IMG/VR virus record: IMGVR_UViG_3300009506_000025
Coordinates: 1-64,000 of that record
Source of the DNA: a virus
Strand: one strand, 5' to 3'
Length of the DNA: 64,000 nucleotides
The notes under the pieces were generated by a model. It did no database searches, was not told where the DNA came from, and saw nothing but the letters and a program-made list of their open reading frames with translations. Of the stretch, positions 6,626 to 15,406 are shown piece after piece; positions within the stretch are counted from its first letter, which is position 1, and each line of letters begins with the position of its first letter. The position numbers were made by a program, and so were the translations under genes.

Positions 6626-7264
6626 ATGGAATTGCTCGTCAGAGAGATCAATTCGGTTGACGATTTGGCAGCCGTTTACGGCTTGACTTACCGTGAGTAT
6701 GTCCAACTCAACTATATCCAACCAAATCCAACTCGTAAGTTCCGGCAGTATTACAGACTCGACAAGTACAGTGGGACAACGGTGTTCGGGGCGTACCTAG
6801 ACGGCAGCTTGGTAGGAACGAACTCATTGACGGTGGACGGCCAGATGGGTTTGCACGTGGACCACGATTTTCCGGATACAGTTGGACGTATTCGCAGGTG
6901 GTGCCGGTCACGGGGCATGGACCTGGGTGCCTCCTGGAGGATCGTGACGGACAGTAGTGTGCGAAACAACTTTCGGATTCTTGTAGAACTGGTTCGAGCT
7001 ACGATACGCAAGGGATGCCAACTTGGTCTGCACGTTACGCTGTACTCGTTCCATCCGAGGCACGAGAAAACCTACCGACGTTTTCTTGGTCTCCAGACCA
7101 TAGCTCGTGATGTGTGTCGTGCGGCTGGCGGAGCACCGGCGGTTCTGATGTATGGAGACAGCCGGATAATCCTCAGTCATTGCCCTCAGTTGCGTCAACC
7201 TTGCTTCGGAAAATGTAAGCCTCCGATCTGGCCCGCGTTGGCCGGACAGTGGAAAGGAGAATGA
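6626..7264 (+). CDS. FeeM-like GNAT-fold N-acyltransferase
   Basis: The product is 212 aa. The pattern matches the N-acyl-amino-acid synthase (FeeM) / autoinducer-synthase branch of GNAT enzymes: VYGLTYREYVQLNYI near residue 17, a central VFGAYLDGSLVGTNSLTVDG strand pair, and the late FHPRHEKTYRRFLGL segment (compare the RH..YRR.LGF signature of FeeM). These enzymes transfer fatty acyl groups from acyl-ACP to amines or amino acids. Here it sits among appendage genes, so it might acylate a virion or surface molecule. The C-terminal 40 residues, with three Cys (about 190-205), are extra. Confidence 0.65.
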   Translation: MELLVREINSVDDLAAVYGLTYREYVQLNYIQPNPTRKFRQYYRLDKYSGTTVFGAYLDGSLVGTNSLTVDGQMGLHVDHDFPDTVGRIRRWCRSRGMDLGASWRIVTDSSVRNNFRILVELVRATIRKGCQLGLHVTLYSFHPRHEKTYRRFLGLQTIARDVCRAAGGAPAVLMYGDSRIILSHCPQLRQPCFGKCKPPIWPALAGQWKGE

Positions 7265-7268
7265 ACAG

Positions 7269-7664
7269 ATGGATACAGCGATTCTAAAAACTGAATTGTT
7301 AACCGACCCGCTGAGCCGTGGGTATTCGGGAATGTCAGATGTGGCAGCGGCGGCTGACCTAAACACGGTATATCGCCAGATCAACAAAGTGAGCATGACT
7401 GGAAGTGAAGTGCTCAATGCCCTGGACACTACGGAGGTGCTGGCACTGACCGACGCCCAGCGGCAACGGATGTGGAATGTACTCCACTTGGGAACGATCA
7501 ATCCGTTCGGGATGGAAGCGTCAATTTTTATCGATGTTTTCGGTGGCGGCTCCAATTCTATTTCGGCATTGCAAGTCGCTCGAAAGACCGATGTAAGCCG
7601 AGGCGTTGAACTCGGTTTAGGTAACGTTCGTGAGGGTGAAGTTGCTGAAGCAAGGAGATCGTAA
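7269..7664 (+). CDS. Phage hypothetical protein, probable appendage-gene neighbour
   Basis: The 131-residue product begins with ILKTELLTDPLSRGYSGMSD and DLNTVYRQINK, a phrase I associate with a widespread phage hypothetical family encoded near tail and fibre genes. It is mostly helical, with a glycine-rich stretch near residue 93 and a C-terminal helix (VELGLGNVREGEVAEARRS). It starts four bases after the previous stop and sits directly before two structural-type proteins. No biochemical role is known to me. Confidence 0.65.
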   Translation: MDTAILKTELLTDPLSRGYSGMSDVAAAADLNTVYRQINKVSMTGSEVLNALDTTEVLALTDAQRQRMWNVLHLGTINPFGMEASIFIDVFGGGSNSISALQVARKTDVSRGVELGLGNVREGEVAEARRS

Positions 7665-7666
7665 CG

Positions 7667-8158
7667 ATGGCTAACAAAATCTACGTCGCCCGTGAAACCC
7701 CCACCGTGTGGAGCGACACGGCTGGTGATAAGGTAATGACCCTAAACAATCTGGCTGCTGGTGCGGCAAGGATTGGAGCCCAGTTGGATCTGGGTGCTGG
7801 GTCGGTGTCGGAGTGGTATTCCTGGCGACTAACCGTTCAGTTCAATGCGGCACCTACAGCAGTTGGTGAGACCGTCGAGATTTATCTATCGACCTCGGAC
7901 GGAAGCGAAGAGGATGGGCAGGAAGGTACAGCAGATGCCGCTTTGGGATCGGCCAACTCACTAAAGAACATGCACCTTATTGGGGTTCTCGTGACGACTA
8001 GCACCGATGCTTCGCACGACATGACGGCTAGCGGTATTTGCCGTATTTCGTCACGCTATGTTTGCCCGGTGATCTATAACAACGCTTCACAGGCATTGAA
8101 GGCAACCAACGATACTAGTGAGTTCACTTTAACGCCGATTCCGTCTGAAGTGCAGTAG
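7667..8158 (+). CDS. Structural-type beta-rich phage protein
   Basis: The 163-residue product is beta-rich and low in Cys and Lys, with strands such as WYSWRLTVQF and VGETVEIYLSTSDGS. The composition matches phage tail-appendage or decoration proteins. A clean SD (AAGGAG) lies before the ATG. It is one of several similar proteins here (also 39993-40496) that share the 'strand, Thr/Ser/Gly loops' look without recognisable domains. Confidence 0.6.
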   Translation: MANKIYVARETPTVWSDTAGDKVMTLNNLAAGAARIGAQLDLGAGSVSEWYSWRLTVQFNAAPTAVGETVEIYLSTSDGSEEDGQEGTADAALGSANSLKNMHLIGVLVTTSTDASHDMTASGICRISSRYVCPVIYNNASQALKATNDTSEFTLTPIPSEVQ

Positions 8159-8160
8159 TA

Positions 8161-9285
8161 ATGTACTTTCCGTCGTTCAATGAAATTCTGTCTGTCGCAT
8201 ACAGTCGTGGTGCAGCTTCTGAGGCACCTGGGCTGTGGAAGGGCCTCGTCGGTGCGTGGCCATTGCAGGAGGGCGGAGGGACAGCCGCATTTGATGTTAG
8301 CGGGTTCAGCAAGAATGGCACGCTGACGAACATGGAGCCGGCGACCGACTGGCAAGCCAGCCCCGTCGGTTATTGCCTGGAGTTTGACGGTAGTAACGAA
8401 TCGGTGTTGGCAGATGCAGTTACTCCCATCGGCACAGGAAGTTTTTCGGTAAGTGCTTGGGTGAACCTGGACGTTGGCGTTAGCAACGCTAGTGCGGCGA
8501 TAGTGTCTCAAGGAGACCTCGGCAGTGACGAGTGGATGTTCCGTGTCTCTGCTGCGGACAGTGCTAATGCTAAACTGCAACTATACGGTGCTGCTGGTCA
8601 AATAAACCCAACTCAGACTACTGGGGAGTTCGTCCAATACAAGGGTTCGTGGGTGCATGTCGTTGCCGTTAGAGATGCTCCAAGCACTGATGCAATCATT
8701 TATATCAACGGCGTAGAAGTTGGTAGAGATGACGTTGCATCGTATAATCTCTCGACCACTAAACAGATCCAGATCGGATGCGCCGATAGTACAGCGGGTC
8801 GTTGGTGGGAGGGGAAGATCACAAATGTTGCATTCTGGCATCGCACTATTCTACCTGGAGAAATCGTCGAACTCTACGTCGACCCCTGGGCGATGTATAG
8901 GCAGCGGAGACGGACGTCATTCCGGGGGGTAACGATCATTGAGGGGACAGTCTGCTGGGGGCACGATACTGCCGTCGAGGAAGACAACACCCGCGACTTT
9001 ACCGGGGACTGGACAGGCACAGGGTCGATTTCGGGTGCCGGTGACGCTGAACAGATTGATCTGGACGATGGAGAAACCATGGAGACCAGCCCGGTAGTTC
9101 ATACCGGCGCTGTCACCGTGACGATCCAAAAGAACAAATACGGCAGCGGCGATGCGGAGGTAGTGGTCAATTATCGCCACGGCGCAACGGTTGCCGCCTG
9201 CCAAGCGGCAGCATGGAACGAATACGCCGCTCCTTTCGTGTCCGCAGGTTACGTTCAGGTGCAGGTGGAGAACGAAGTTGCATGA
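8161..9285 (+). CDS. LamG / concanavalin A-like lectin-domain protein
   Basis: The product is 374 aa. Residues ~20-235 form a LamG_3-type jelly roll: [54 protein letters not shown], then IQIGC and [18 protein letters not shown]. Such domains bind glycans or proteins, and in phages usually sit in tail fibres or head decorations. After a basic linker (YRQRRRTSF) there is a second beta-rich domain (about 255-374). The last four bases overlap the start of the Thr/Ser/Pro-repeat protein, so the two are co-translated; they may work together as adhesin and glycosylated stalk. Confidence 0.8.
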   Translation: MYFPSFNEILSVAYSRGAASEAPGLWKGLVGAWPLQEGGGTAAFDVSGFSKNGTLTNMEPATDWQASPVGYCLEFDGSNESVLADAVTPIGTGSFSVSAWVNLDVGVSNASAAIVSQGDLGSDEWMFRVSAADSANAKLQLYGAAGQINPTQTTGEFVQYKGSWVHVVAVRDAPSTDAIIYINGVEVGRDDVASYNLSTTKQIQIGCADSTAGRWWEGKITNVAFWHRTILPGEIVELYVDPWAMYRQRRRTSFRGVTIIEGTVCWGHDTAVEEDNTRDFTGDWTGTGSISGAGDAEQIDLDDGETMETSPVVHTGAVTVTIQKNKYGSGDAEVVVNYRHGATVAACQAAAWNEYAAPFVSAGYVQVQVENEVA

Positions 9286-12212
9286 GGGCTCGATCAACGC
9301 CGTACCGCTTCTGGCTCATAGCAGCACTCCTGCTTTCGGGAGTGCTGACGATGGCTAAGAATCTCAACGGCCTTACTCTCACGGCCCCTTCCAGCGATCC
9401 CAACATCCTGGTGGGCGAATCGTTCGATTGCACGCTTACTCCTTCGTTCAACGGGTCGGGAACTCCAAACCCATACACTCTACAGTGGGAGTGGAACGAG
9501 GGAGAGGGGGCCTATTCGGCAATCGGTACGACGCCGACGAACGGCCTCTACCACGCCGCCACGAACCCGCTAGTCAATATCCAAGTAGACGGTCCTTCTA
9601 CGCTTGTAGTCTATGGTGGCACTAGCGGCATCTTTCACGTCCGCGGGAATGGAAACAGCGGCAGCTACTACACGTCGGAGCAGCAGGTAACCGTTTCCAG
9701 CGGTTCTGCTACTCCGAGTTCCACGCCCTCCGCCACGCCTTCCGCGACTCCCAGCGGCACGCCTTCAGCTACACCGTCAGCCACTCCCTCTTCGACCCCC
9801 AGTGCGACCCCTTCGGCCACTCCAAGTGCCACCCCGTCCGCCACACCTAGCACCACGCCCACTCCCAGCTCAACCCCGTCGGCGACCCCAAGTTCAACAC
9901 CCTCGACAACGCCCACTCCCTCAAGTACACCCTCCGCCACACCTAGCGCCACACCTTCCACCACCCCGACGCCGTCGAGTACGCCTTCATCTACGCCCTC
10001 CGCTACGCCGAGTACGACACCAACTCCCTCTAGCACACCGAGTGCAACGCCTTCAGCCACGCCGAGCGCAACCCCGTCTTCGACTCCTAGTGCCACCCCG
10101 AGCGCAACCCCATCTGCAACTCCGAGCACCACGCCGACACCATCGAGTACGCCAAGTTCCACTCCATCGGCAACTCCCAGTACGACTCCGACCCCGAGTT
10201 CCACGCCGTCAGCGACGCCGAGCGCAACCCCCAGTACCACCCCGACGCCTTCTAGTACCCCGTCGGCCACCCCCTCGGCCACACCGTCGACGACCCCGAC
10301 GCCTTCGAGCACTCCAAGCGCTACCCCTTCAAGCACGAGGAGTTCCACTCCAAGCTCTACCCCGAGCACTACGCCAACTCCCACAATAACCGGTACGGGG
10401 ACAGTATCAGCTACACCCTCTTCTACGCCGAGTTCCACGCCGTCGACGACCCCGACAGGCACTCCAACTATCACCCCGACCGCTACGCCATCATCCACCC
10501 CTTCATCCACTCCCAGCAATACGCCCTCCACCACCCCTACCCCGTCTTCGACCCCCAGCGCGACACCCTCAGCAACCCCCAGCGCCACTCCCTCGGCCAC
10601 TCCAAGTGCCACCCCAAGCACAACCCCCACACCCAGTTCGACTCCTTCGGCCACTCCATCTTCGACGCCGTCTGCCACCCCAACCCCCAGTTCAACTCCG
10701 AGCGCCACGCCCTCTGCGACGCCCAGTACGACGCCGACACCGAGTTCCACTCCCTCTGCCACCCCCAGCAGTACACCATCCGGTGCCGCGTTGTCCGTAG
10801 ACGACATCGTTGTCACCTGGTCAACAGCGAGTGCCACGCCGAGTTCGACTCCCTCTAGTACGCCGAGCGCTACTCCCTCTAGCACCCCCTCCGCGACCCC
10901 CAGCACTACGCCGACGCCTTCCAGCACGCCGAGCAGCACGCCCTCCAGCACGCGCAGCTCGACTCCAAGTTCCACACCAAGTACGACCCCCACCCCGACA
11001 GTGACTGGAACGGGAACGGTATCGGCAACGCCGTCTTCTACTCCGAGTTCAACACCGTCCACTACCCCAACCGGAACCCCGACGCCGAGTAATACACCTT
11101 CGACTACGCCAACTCCCTCTTCAACTCCCAGCTCTACGCCGTCGGCAACGCCCTCGGCAACTCCCAGCGCGACACCTTCAGCGACCCCGTCGGCTACTCC
11201 GAGCGCGACACCTTCGACTACGCCGACACCCAGTAGCACCCCTTCCGCGACGCCATCAGCGACCCCGAGCACCACGCCAACGCCCTCCAGTACACCGTCG
11301 GCTACCCCTTCTGCGACGCCCTCCACGACACCGACCCCTAGCAGCACGCCCAGCGCCACTCCATCGGCCACCCCGTCAGGGACCCCTTCGTCGACCCCGA
11401 GTAGCACGCCAAGTAGCACGCCGAGCAACACACCCTCGACGACCCCCACGCCTTCGAGTACCCCCAGTGCGACGCCCTCGGCCACACCCTCGACCACCCC
11501 TACTCCATCGAGTACGCCGTCTTCCACTCCTAGTGCGACGCCTTCGACTACCCCAACGCCCTCCAGTACGCCCTCCAGCACGCGGAGTTCGACGCCCAGT
11601 TCAACTCCAAGTACAACACCTACTCCAACAATAACTGGCACCGGCACCGTATCCGCCACACCATCTTCCACTCCGAGCACGACCGGGACTCCAACCCTTA
11701 CCCCGACGGCAACTCCATCCTCGACTCCGTCCTCGACACCTAGCAATACTCCCTCGACAACACCAACGCCTTCTTCTACGCCGAGTGCTACACCCTCGGC
11801 TACTCCCTCCGGGACGCCCAGCAGCACAGCCTCTGCGACCCCGAGTAGTACGCCCAGTGCGACGCCAAGCAACACACCGTCGGCGACCCCCACTCCATCC
11901 TCAACGCCAAGCGCAACCCCGTCAGCCACTCCGAGCGCGACGCCGAGCAGCACGCCGTCTGCTACCCCAACCCCATCCAGTACACCGAGCGCGACGCCGT
12001 CGACGACGCCAACGCCGAGCAGCACGCCCTCATCTACACCCAGCGCGACACCCAGCAGCACCCCCAGCGCTACACCCTCAACGACCCCTACCCCATCCAG
12101 CACCCCCAGCTCCACTCCAAGTTCTACCGGCGCCGCCGCCAGTGCGGTTCCCATTGTCGGGAGCGGAGGAATCCACTCCCTTGTCGGAGGGAGACAGGTC
12201 ATAAATGGATGA
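9282..12212 (+). CDS. Secreted mucin-like protein: ~800 residues of Thr/Pro/Ser repeats
   Basis: The product is 976 aa from the ATGA overlap; a longer frame from 9213 lies inside the LamG gene. Residues 1-23 ([19 protein letters not shown]) are a signal peptide or anchor. Residues ~24-142 form a compact beta domain (Ig-like, with [10 protein letters not shown] and [11 protein letters not shown]). Residues ~143-950 are near-pure Thr-Pro-Ser repeats ([20 protein letters not shown]). A short break at ~503 reads [17 protein letters not shown]. The last ~29 residues ([15 protein letters not shown]) are not repetitive. No sortase motif, Cys or transmembrane anchor is visible at the C-terminus. The composition is that of an O-glycosylated stalk, and the next genes are glycosyltransferases. 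Confidence 0.85.
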   Translation: MRARSTPYRFWLIAALLLSGVLTMAKNLNGLTLTAPSSDPNILVGESFDCTLTPSFNGSGTPNPYTLQWEWNEGEGAYSAIGTTPTNGLYHAATNPLVNIQVDGPSTLVVYGGTSGIFHVRGNGNSGSYYTSEQQVTVSSGSATPSSTPSATPSATPSGTPSATPSATPSSTPSATPSATPSATPSATPSTTPTPSSTPSATPSSTPSTTPTPSSTPSATPSATPSTTPTPSSTPSSTPSATPSTTPTPSSTPSATPSATPSATPSSTPSATPSATPSATPSTTPTPSSTPSSTPSATPSTTPTPSSTPSATPSATPSTTPTPSSTPSATPSATPSTTPTPSSTPSATPSSTRSSTPSSTPSTTPTPTITGTGTVSATPSSTPSSTPSTTPTGTPTITPTATPSSTPSSTPSNTPSTTPTPSSTPSATPSATPSATPSATPSATPSTTPTPSSTPSATPSSTPSATPTPSSTPSATPSATPSTTPTPSSTPSATPSSTPSGAALSVDDIVVTWSTASATPSSTPSSTPSATPSSTPSATPSTTPTPSSTPSSTPSSTRSSTPSSTPSTTPTPTVTGTGTVSATPSSTPSSTPSTTPTGTPTPSNTPSTTPTPSSTPSSTPSATPSATPSATPSATPSATPSATPSTTPTPSSTPSATPSATPSTTPTPSSTPSATPSATPSTTPTPSSTPSATPSATPSGTPSSTPSSTPSSTPSNTPSTTPTPSSTPSATPSATPSTTPTPSSTPSSTPSATPSTTPTPSSTPSSTRSSTPSSTPSTTPTPTITGTGTVSATPSSTPSTTGTPTLTPTATPSSTPSSTPSNTPSTTPTPSSTPSATPSATPSGTPSSTASATPSSTPSATPSNTPSATPTPSSTPSATPSATPSATPSSTPSATPTPSSTPSATPSTTPTPSSTPSSTPSATPSSTPSATPSTTPTPSSTPSSTPSSTGAAASAVPIVGSGGIHSLVGGRQVING
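9706..12130 (+). repeat. Coding Thr-Pro-Ser repeat tract with higher-order periodicity
   Basis: The unit is three codons (ACN CCN AGY/TCN) with Ala, Ser or Thr in an extra variable position, so the peptide reads TPS-x. A longer block ([18 protein letters not shown] followed by [10 protein letters not shown]) recurs three times, near 10337, 10950 and 11583, about 615-630 bases apart. Synonymous codons are thoroughly mixed, so the peptide repeats far better than the DNA does. The opposite strand is also open over most of the tract because of the composition; that is not a gene. Confidence 0.9.
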
Positions 12213-12915
12213 TCTGACTGTGATCTACATCACCGATAGCGTGCTGGACCCCACGATAGCCCACGGGTGCAGGAAAATACTAGCCAGGGCCGCTGGAGAT
12301 CACCGAATCATAAGCGTATCGCAGGACTTCCTGGAATTTGGGGACAACCTCTGCGTGGGCCGGATCGGACGTTCGGTGTTATCGATGGAACAGCAGATCG
12401 AAGCAGGACTGGAAGCGGCCACCTCACGGTGGGTTGCGATCGCCGAACACGATTGCATCTACTCAGAGGAACATTTTCGTTTTCGGCCACCAGACGACCG
12501 GTTATTCTGGTACAACAGAAACGTCTGGATCTTGAGGACAGACATCCAACGGTTCTCCTACAGGGAGCGCAAGATTCAATCTCAGATGGTCTGCGACAGG
12601 AAGCTACTCCTATCGGCGACAAGGATGAAGCTGGAGGTGGTAGCCAATCCGGGCTGGGAAAAGATGCGTCCCATGGGAGAGCCGGGAGCGGCTGGGTACT
12701 ACAGGTCGCGCCAAAGGTGTAGAGGGGAGGAGCTGAAGCGAATTGTCGGAGAGTACGCTCTGCGATTTAGCTCGCAGCCATTTGGGACCGCAGTACCCAA
12801 TGTGGATATTTGGCACGGAGGCAATCTTAGGGGCAGGCGAACCGGACTAAATGGGCGCTATCGATTGGAACCTTGGGGAGAATACGCAGATATATGGAAG
12901 ACATTCAGAAGCTAA
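12205..12915 (+). CDS. Putative glycosyltransferase, EHD-motif family (copy 1)
   Basis: The product is 236 aa. It is related to 15403-16128: both open with a strand and a THNRG/TDSVL-like segment, then 'AVSQ/SVSQ ... WGD/FGDN', then an acidic-His motif (EHDCIY at about 76-81) and an aromatic HFRF...P...NRNVW block, and end with NVDIWHGGN. Such proteins are annotated as GT-A-fold glycosyltransferases in phages; EHD would replace the usual DxD. Substrate unknown. The start overlaps the end of the mucin-like gene by 8 bases, tying the island to that protein. Confidence 0.65.
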   Translation: MDDLTVIYITDSVLDPTIAHGCRKILARAAGDHRIISVSQDFLEFGDNLCVGRIGRSVLSMEQQIEAGLEAATSRWVAIAEHDCIYSEEHFRFRPPDDRLFWYNRNVWILRTDIQRFSYRERKIQSQMVCDRKLLLSATRMKLEVVANPGWEKMRPMGEPGAAGYYRSRQRCRGEELKRIVGEYALRFSSQPFGTAVPNVDIWHGGNLRGRRTGLNGRYRLEPWGEYADIWKTFRS

Positions 12916-13475
12916 TCCATCGCAGGTTCAAGATAAAGAAGCGCAGCGACAATGTCGTGCGAGGTGCTCGCGGAGATAGAGTAACCCTCGCGGCCCTATG
13001 GGGAGAGGTCGGCCTGAATCGAGGGGTGGAGGTCGGCGTATGCAGGGGGACGTTCTCCAAGATTCTCTGCCTCAACAATCCAAACATAGAGCTGTACTCG
13101 ATTGATCCGTGGTTCACCGGAGGGCGGGTTGGGCATCGCCGCGAGAGACATATGCGGAGAGCCATAAAGAAGCTGGCTCCATTTGCAGTCACCATCATCC
13201 GCAAGACCAGTATGGAGGCACTAGCCGACTTCGAGGACGGTAGCCTCGATTTCGCATTCATCGACGGAAACCACACGTTCGACTACGTAGCCCCGGATAT
13301 CATCTTCTGGTCAAAGAAGGTACGTAGCGGGGGAATGATCGGGGTCCATGACTACCACCGGCACCGCTGGGGTGGCGTGATCGAAGCCGTGAACGCCTAC
13401 ACGTTCTGCCACAACATCAACCCCTGGTACGTCACTTGGGAGGCCACGCCCACGGCGTTTTGGGTCAAGCCATGA
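12894..13475 (+). CDS. Class I SAM-dependent methyltransferase (Methyltransf_24 type)
   Basis: An ATG at 12894 fits better than the TTG at 12873, since it leaves a 22-base overlap and a normal N-terminus (193 aa). VEVGVCRGTFSKIL (about 43-56) is motif I, LYSIDPW (about 66-72) the second strand, LDFAFIDGNHTFDYV (about 120-134) motif II, and GGMIGVHDYH (about 147-156) the strand after it. This matches the small O-methyltransferases found in polysaccharide clusters. Probably it methylates a sugar. It resembles 24296-24841. Confidence 0.75.
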   Translation: MEDIQKLIHRRFKIKKRSDNVVRGARGDRVTLAALWGEVGLNRGVEVGVCRGTFSKILCLNNPNIELYSIDPWFTGGRVGHRRERHMRRAIKKLAPFAVTIIRKTSMEALADFEDGSLDFAFIDGNHTFDYVAPDIIFWSKKVRSGGMIGVHDYHRHRWGGVIEAVNAYTFCHNINPWYVTWEATPTAFWVKP

Positions 13476-14164
13476 AGCTCTCGATCATCATCCCGGTCCT
13501 CAACAGCCACGAGATCGTCCGGAGGCAGATGGTGCATTACTCCGCGATGCCTCTTCCTCCAGACGTGGAGGTGATCCTGGTGGACGATGGGAGTGATCCG
13601 CCTATCCCCCAATCCATGGATCGATACATCAACATCCTCCGAACGCACGATACCCGCCCCTGGACCCAGCCCAAGGCCAGGAACATTGGCGCCCGTGCGG
13701 CCTGCGGCGAGTTCCTGCTGTTCACGGACATCGACCACATCGTACCGGAAGACAGCGTGAAGTGGTGCATGGATTGTCAATACGATTTTTCCAAGTTCCG
13801 ACGCTACCTGGGCGTCCTGGACGAGTTCGGCAGGATCACCCAGGATCGACAGGTGCTGGAGCAATACGGGGTCGACAGGAAGAAAGGGCTCCGCGTCTCT
13901 TGCCATACCCTCAGCATGGTTGTCCGCCGGGACCTGTTCTGGGAGACGGGGGGATACCGAGAGAAACTCGGCAAGCATCCAACCCACGATGATGGACATA
14001 TGAAGAAGATGCTGGGGCGTCGAGTTCGTAGAGGGGAAATCACTCGCTGTCCCGACGGACACGGGGAGGACGAGCGTCCAGTGATCTACGTCTTCCCAAA
14101 CGGGAGGTTTGGCGGCAGCGAAAACCATAATCCCATGGGCCTGTTCCACAGCTTGCAGCGATGA
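13472..14164 (+). CDS. Family 2 glycosyltransferase (GT-A fold), copy 1 of a duplicated pair
   Basis: The product is 230 aa: LSIIIPVLNSHEIVRRQ at the N-terminus, VEVILVDDGSDPP (DD nucleotide-binding motif near residue 34), then LFTDIDHIVPE (DxD near residue 90), GGYREKLGKH and the late GENPMG-like block. The same order and the SHEIVRRQ string recur in 14729-15406. Nucleotide-sugar donor and acceptor are unknown. ATGA overlaps the preceding methyltransferase stop. Confidence 0.82.
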   Translation: MKLSIIIPVLNSHEIVRRQMVHYSAMPLPPDVEVILVDDGSDPPIPQSMDRYINILRTHDTRPWTQPKARNIGARAACGEFLLFTDIDHIVPEDSVKWCMDCQYDFSKFRRYLGVLDEFGRITQDRQVLEQYGVDRKKGLRVSCHTLSMVVRRDLFWETGGYREKLGKHPTHDDGHMKKMLGRRVRRGEITRCPDGHGEDERPVIYVFPNGRFGGSENHNPMGLFHSLQR

Positions 14165-14763
14165 AGATACTACCCCCAGCCAGCTATGCCGCATACCGCG
14201 CCGGCCAGCGGAAAAAGTACCGCAAAAAGCGGAACCACGTCTGGATCAATCGTCGAGAGTGGGACTTTCTGGCTGCTACGATTCGCGAATGTGCCAAAGA
14301 GCTACGCCAGGGGATCTGCCACGGCGTCCGGAAGGGGATCGAGTGCGACAGGCTATCGGAACTCCTGGAGATCCCCGTGATCGGGACGGAGATCGGGAAC
14401 CCTCACTGGCACAGGGTAGTAGCGAATTGGGATTTTCATAAGACAAAGCCTGAGTGGAACGAGCAGTTTTCGTTTGTGTACTCCAACGCCCTGGACCACT
14501 CCTACGACCCGAGCCTGGCCCTGGCGACCTGGGCCACGCAGCTTCACGTCGGCGGGATCATGGTCCTGCACTGGGCGACGGATGATTTGGAGCCCAGCAG
14601 CCCGGAGGACTGCTTCGGCGCGACCCTGGAGGAGTACGCAGAATTGGTAGGTGTGCATTGTAGCGAGGTGCGGCTTATACCCTCTCCCGTCAAAAGGGGA
14701 AACAGGACCCTTGTCGTTGGAACGCGCAATGAGACTCTCCATCGTGACCCCCGTGTTGGATAG
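14161..14763 (+). CDS. Methyltransferase-like hypothetical protein
   Basis: The product is 200 aa. The N-terminal 60 residues are strongly basic (RAGQRKKYRKKRNHVWINRREW), then FSFVYSNALDHSYDPSLALATW and GGIMVLHWATDD, resembling the second half of a class I methyltransferase (motif II-like 'DALDH' and the post-motif strand). I cannot see a GxGxG loop, although ELLEIPVIGTEIG (about 60-72) may take its place. Perhaps a divergent SAM enzyme acting with the flanking GT2 pair. Start overlaps previous stop (ATGA). Confidence 0.5.
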   Translation: MKILPPASYAAYRAGQRKKYRKKRNHVWINRREWDFLAATIRECAKELRQGICHGVRKGIECDRLSELLEIPVIGTEIGNPHWHRVVANWDFHKTKPEWNEQFSFVYSNALDHSYDPSLALATWATQLHVGGIMVLHWATDDLEPSSPEDCFGATLEEYAELVGVHCSEVRLIPSPVKRGNRTLVVGTRNETLHRDPRVG

Positions 14764-15406
14764 CCACGAGATCGTCCGTAGGCAGTTGCTCCACTACAAT
14801 CGGATGGATCTGCCGGACTCCGTGGAAATCCTCTTCATGGACGATGGGAGCGATCCGCCGCTGGAAGGGAACGGGCGGGTTACGGTTCACCGGACGAACG
14901 ACACGCGCAAATGGACGGAGCACATTGCCCGCAACAAGGGGGCACAACTAGCCCGCGGCGAATACCTGCTGATGATCGACGTCGACTACATCGTACCCGA
15001 GCAGACCATCCTCCGGGCCATCGCCTTCGACGGGGATCGCATGGACTTCGATAGGAGATTTGGGGTTCTCGATAGGGAGGGGAAGGTCGATACCAGCATC
15101 CAAACTCTTGCCGTGTGGGGCCTGCTTCCGAAGTGGCAACGCAGGCGGACCCCCAACCACCGAAGTCAGTACCTAATGCGAAAGTCGCTGTTTGAGAAGA
15201 TCGGCGGTTATCGCGAGGATCGCTGGGGTAAGGCTCACCCGAAGGGAGGCGGGGCGGGGCAGAAGTTCTTCCTGAATTGGCGGAGACAGGAGATCCCACT
15301 GCCGGAGGAACGGCCCATCGTCTACATGTTTCCCAACGGGAAGTATTGCGGAGATCTGGACTACAACCCGTTTGGATACTTTCACAAGCTGACACGCAAA
15401 GCATGA
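14729..15406 (+). CDS. Family 2 glycosyltransferase, copy 2 of the duplicated pair
   Basis: The product is 225 aa, a close paralogue of 13472-14164: LSIVTPVLDSHEIVRRQ, ILFMDDGSDPP, LMIDVDYIVPE (DxD near residue 92), GGYRED, then RPIVYMFPNGKYCGD matching RPVIYVFPNGRFGG in the other copy. I chose the ATG at 14729, 35 bases inside the previous gene, because it aligns with the start of its paralogue. Tandem copies with diverged middles suggest two different linkages in one glycan. Confidence 0.82.
   Translation: MRLSIVTPVLDSHEIVRRQLLHYNRMDLPDSVEILFMDDGSDPPLEGNGRVTVHRTNDTRKWTEHIARNKGAQLARGEYLLMIDVDYIVPEQTILRAIAFDGDRMDFDRRFGVLDREGKVDTSIQTLAVWGLLPKWQRRRTPNHRSQYLMRKSLFEKIGGYREDRWGKAHPKGGGAGQKFFLNWRRQEIPLPEERPIVYMFPNGKYCGDLDYNPFGYFHKLTRKA

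Noticed and set aside
9706-12130. CRISPR-like or satellite array
   Set aside because: The repeat unit is 9-12 bases and coding, with no constant spacer-repeat structure, and synonymous changes throughout.
9668-12202. 844-residue ORF on the minus strand, rich in GVALGV-like repeats
   Set aside because: It is the mirror of the Thr-Pro-Ser tract: the composition (ACN CCN TCN) has no stop codons in reverse. Its start and end follow the tract, and it has no independent signals.
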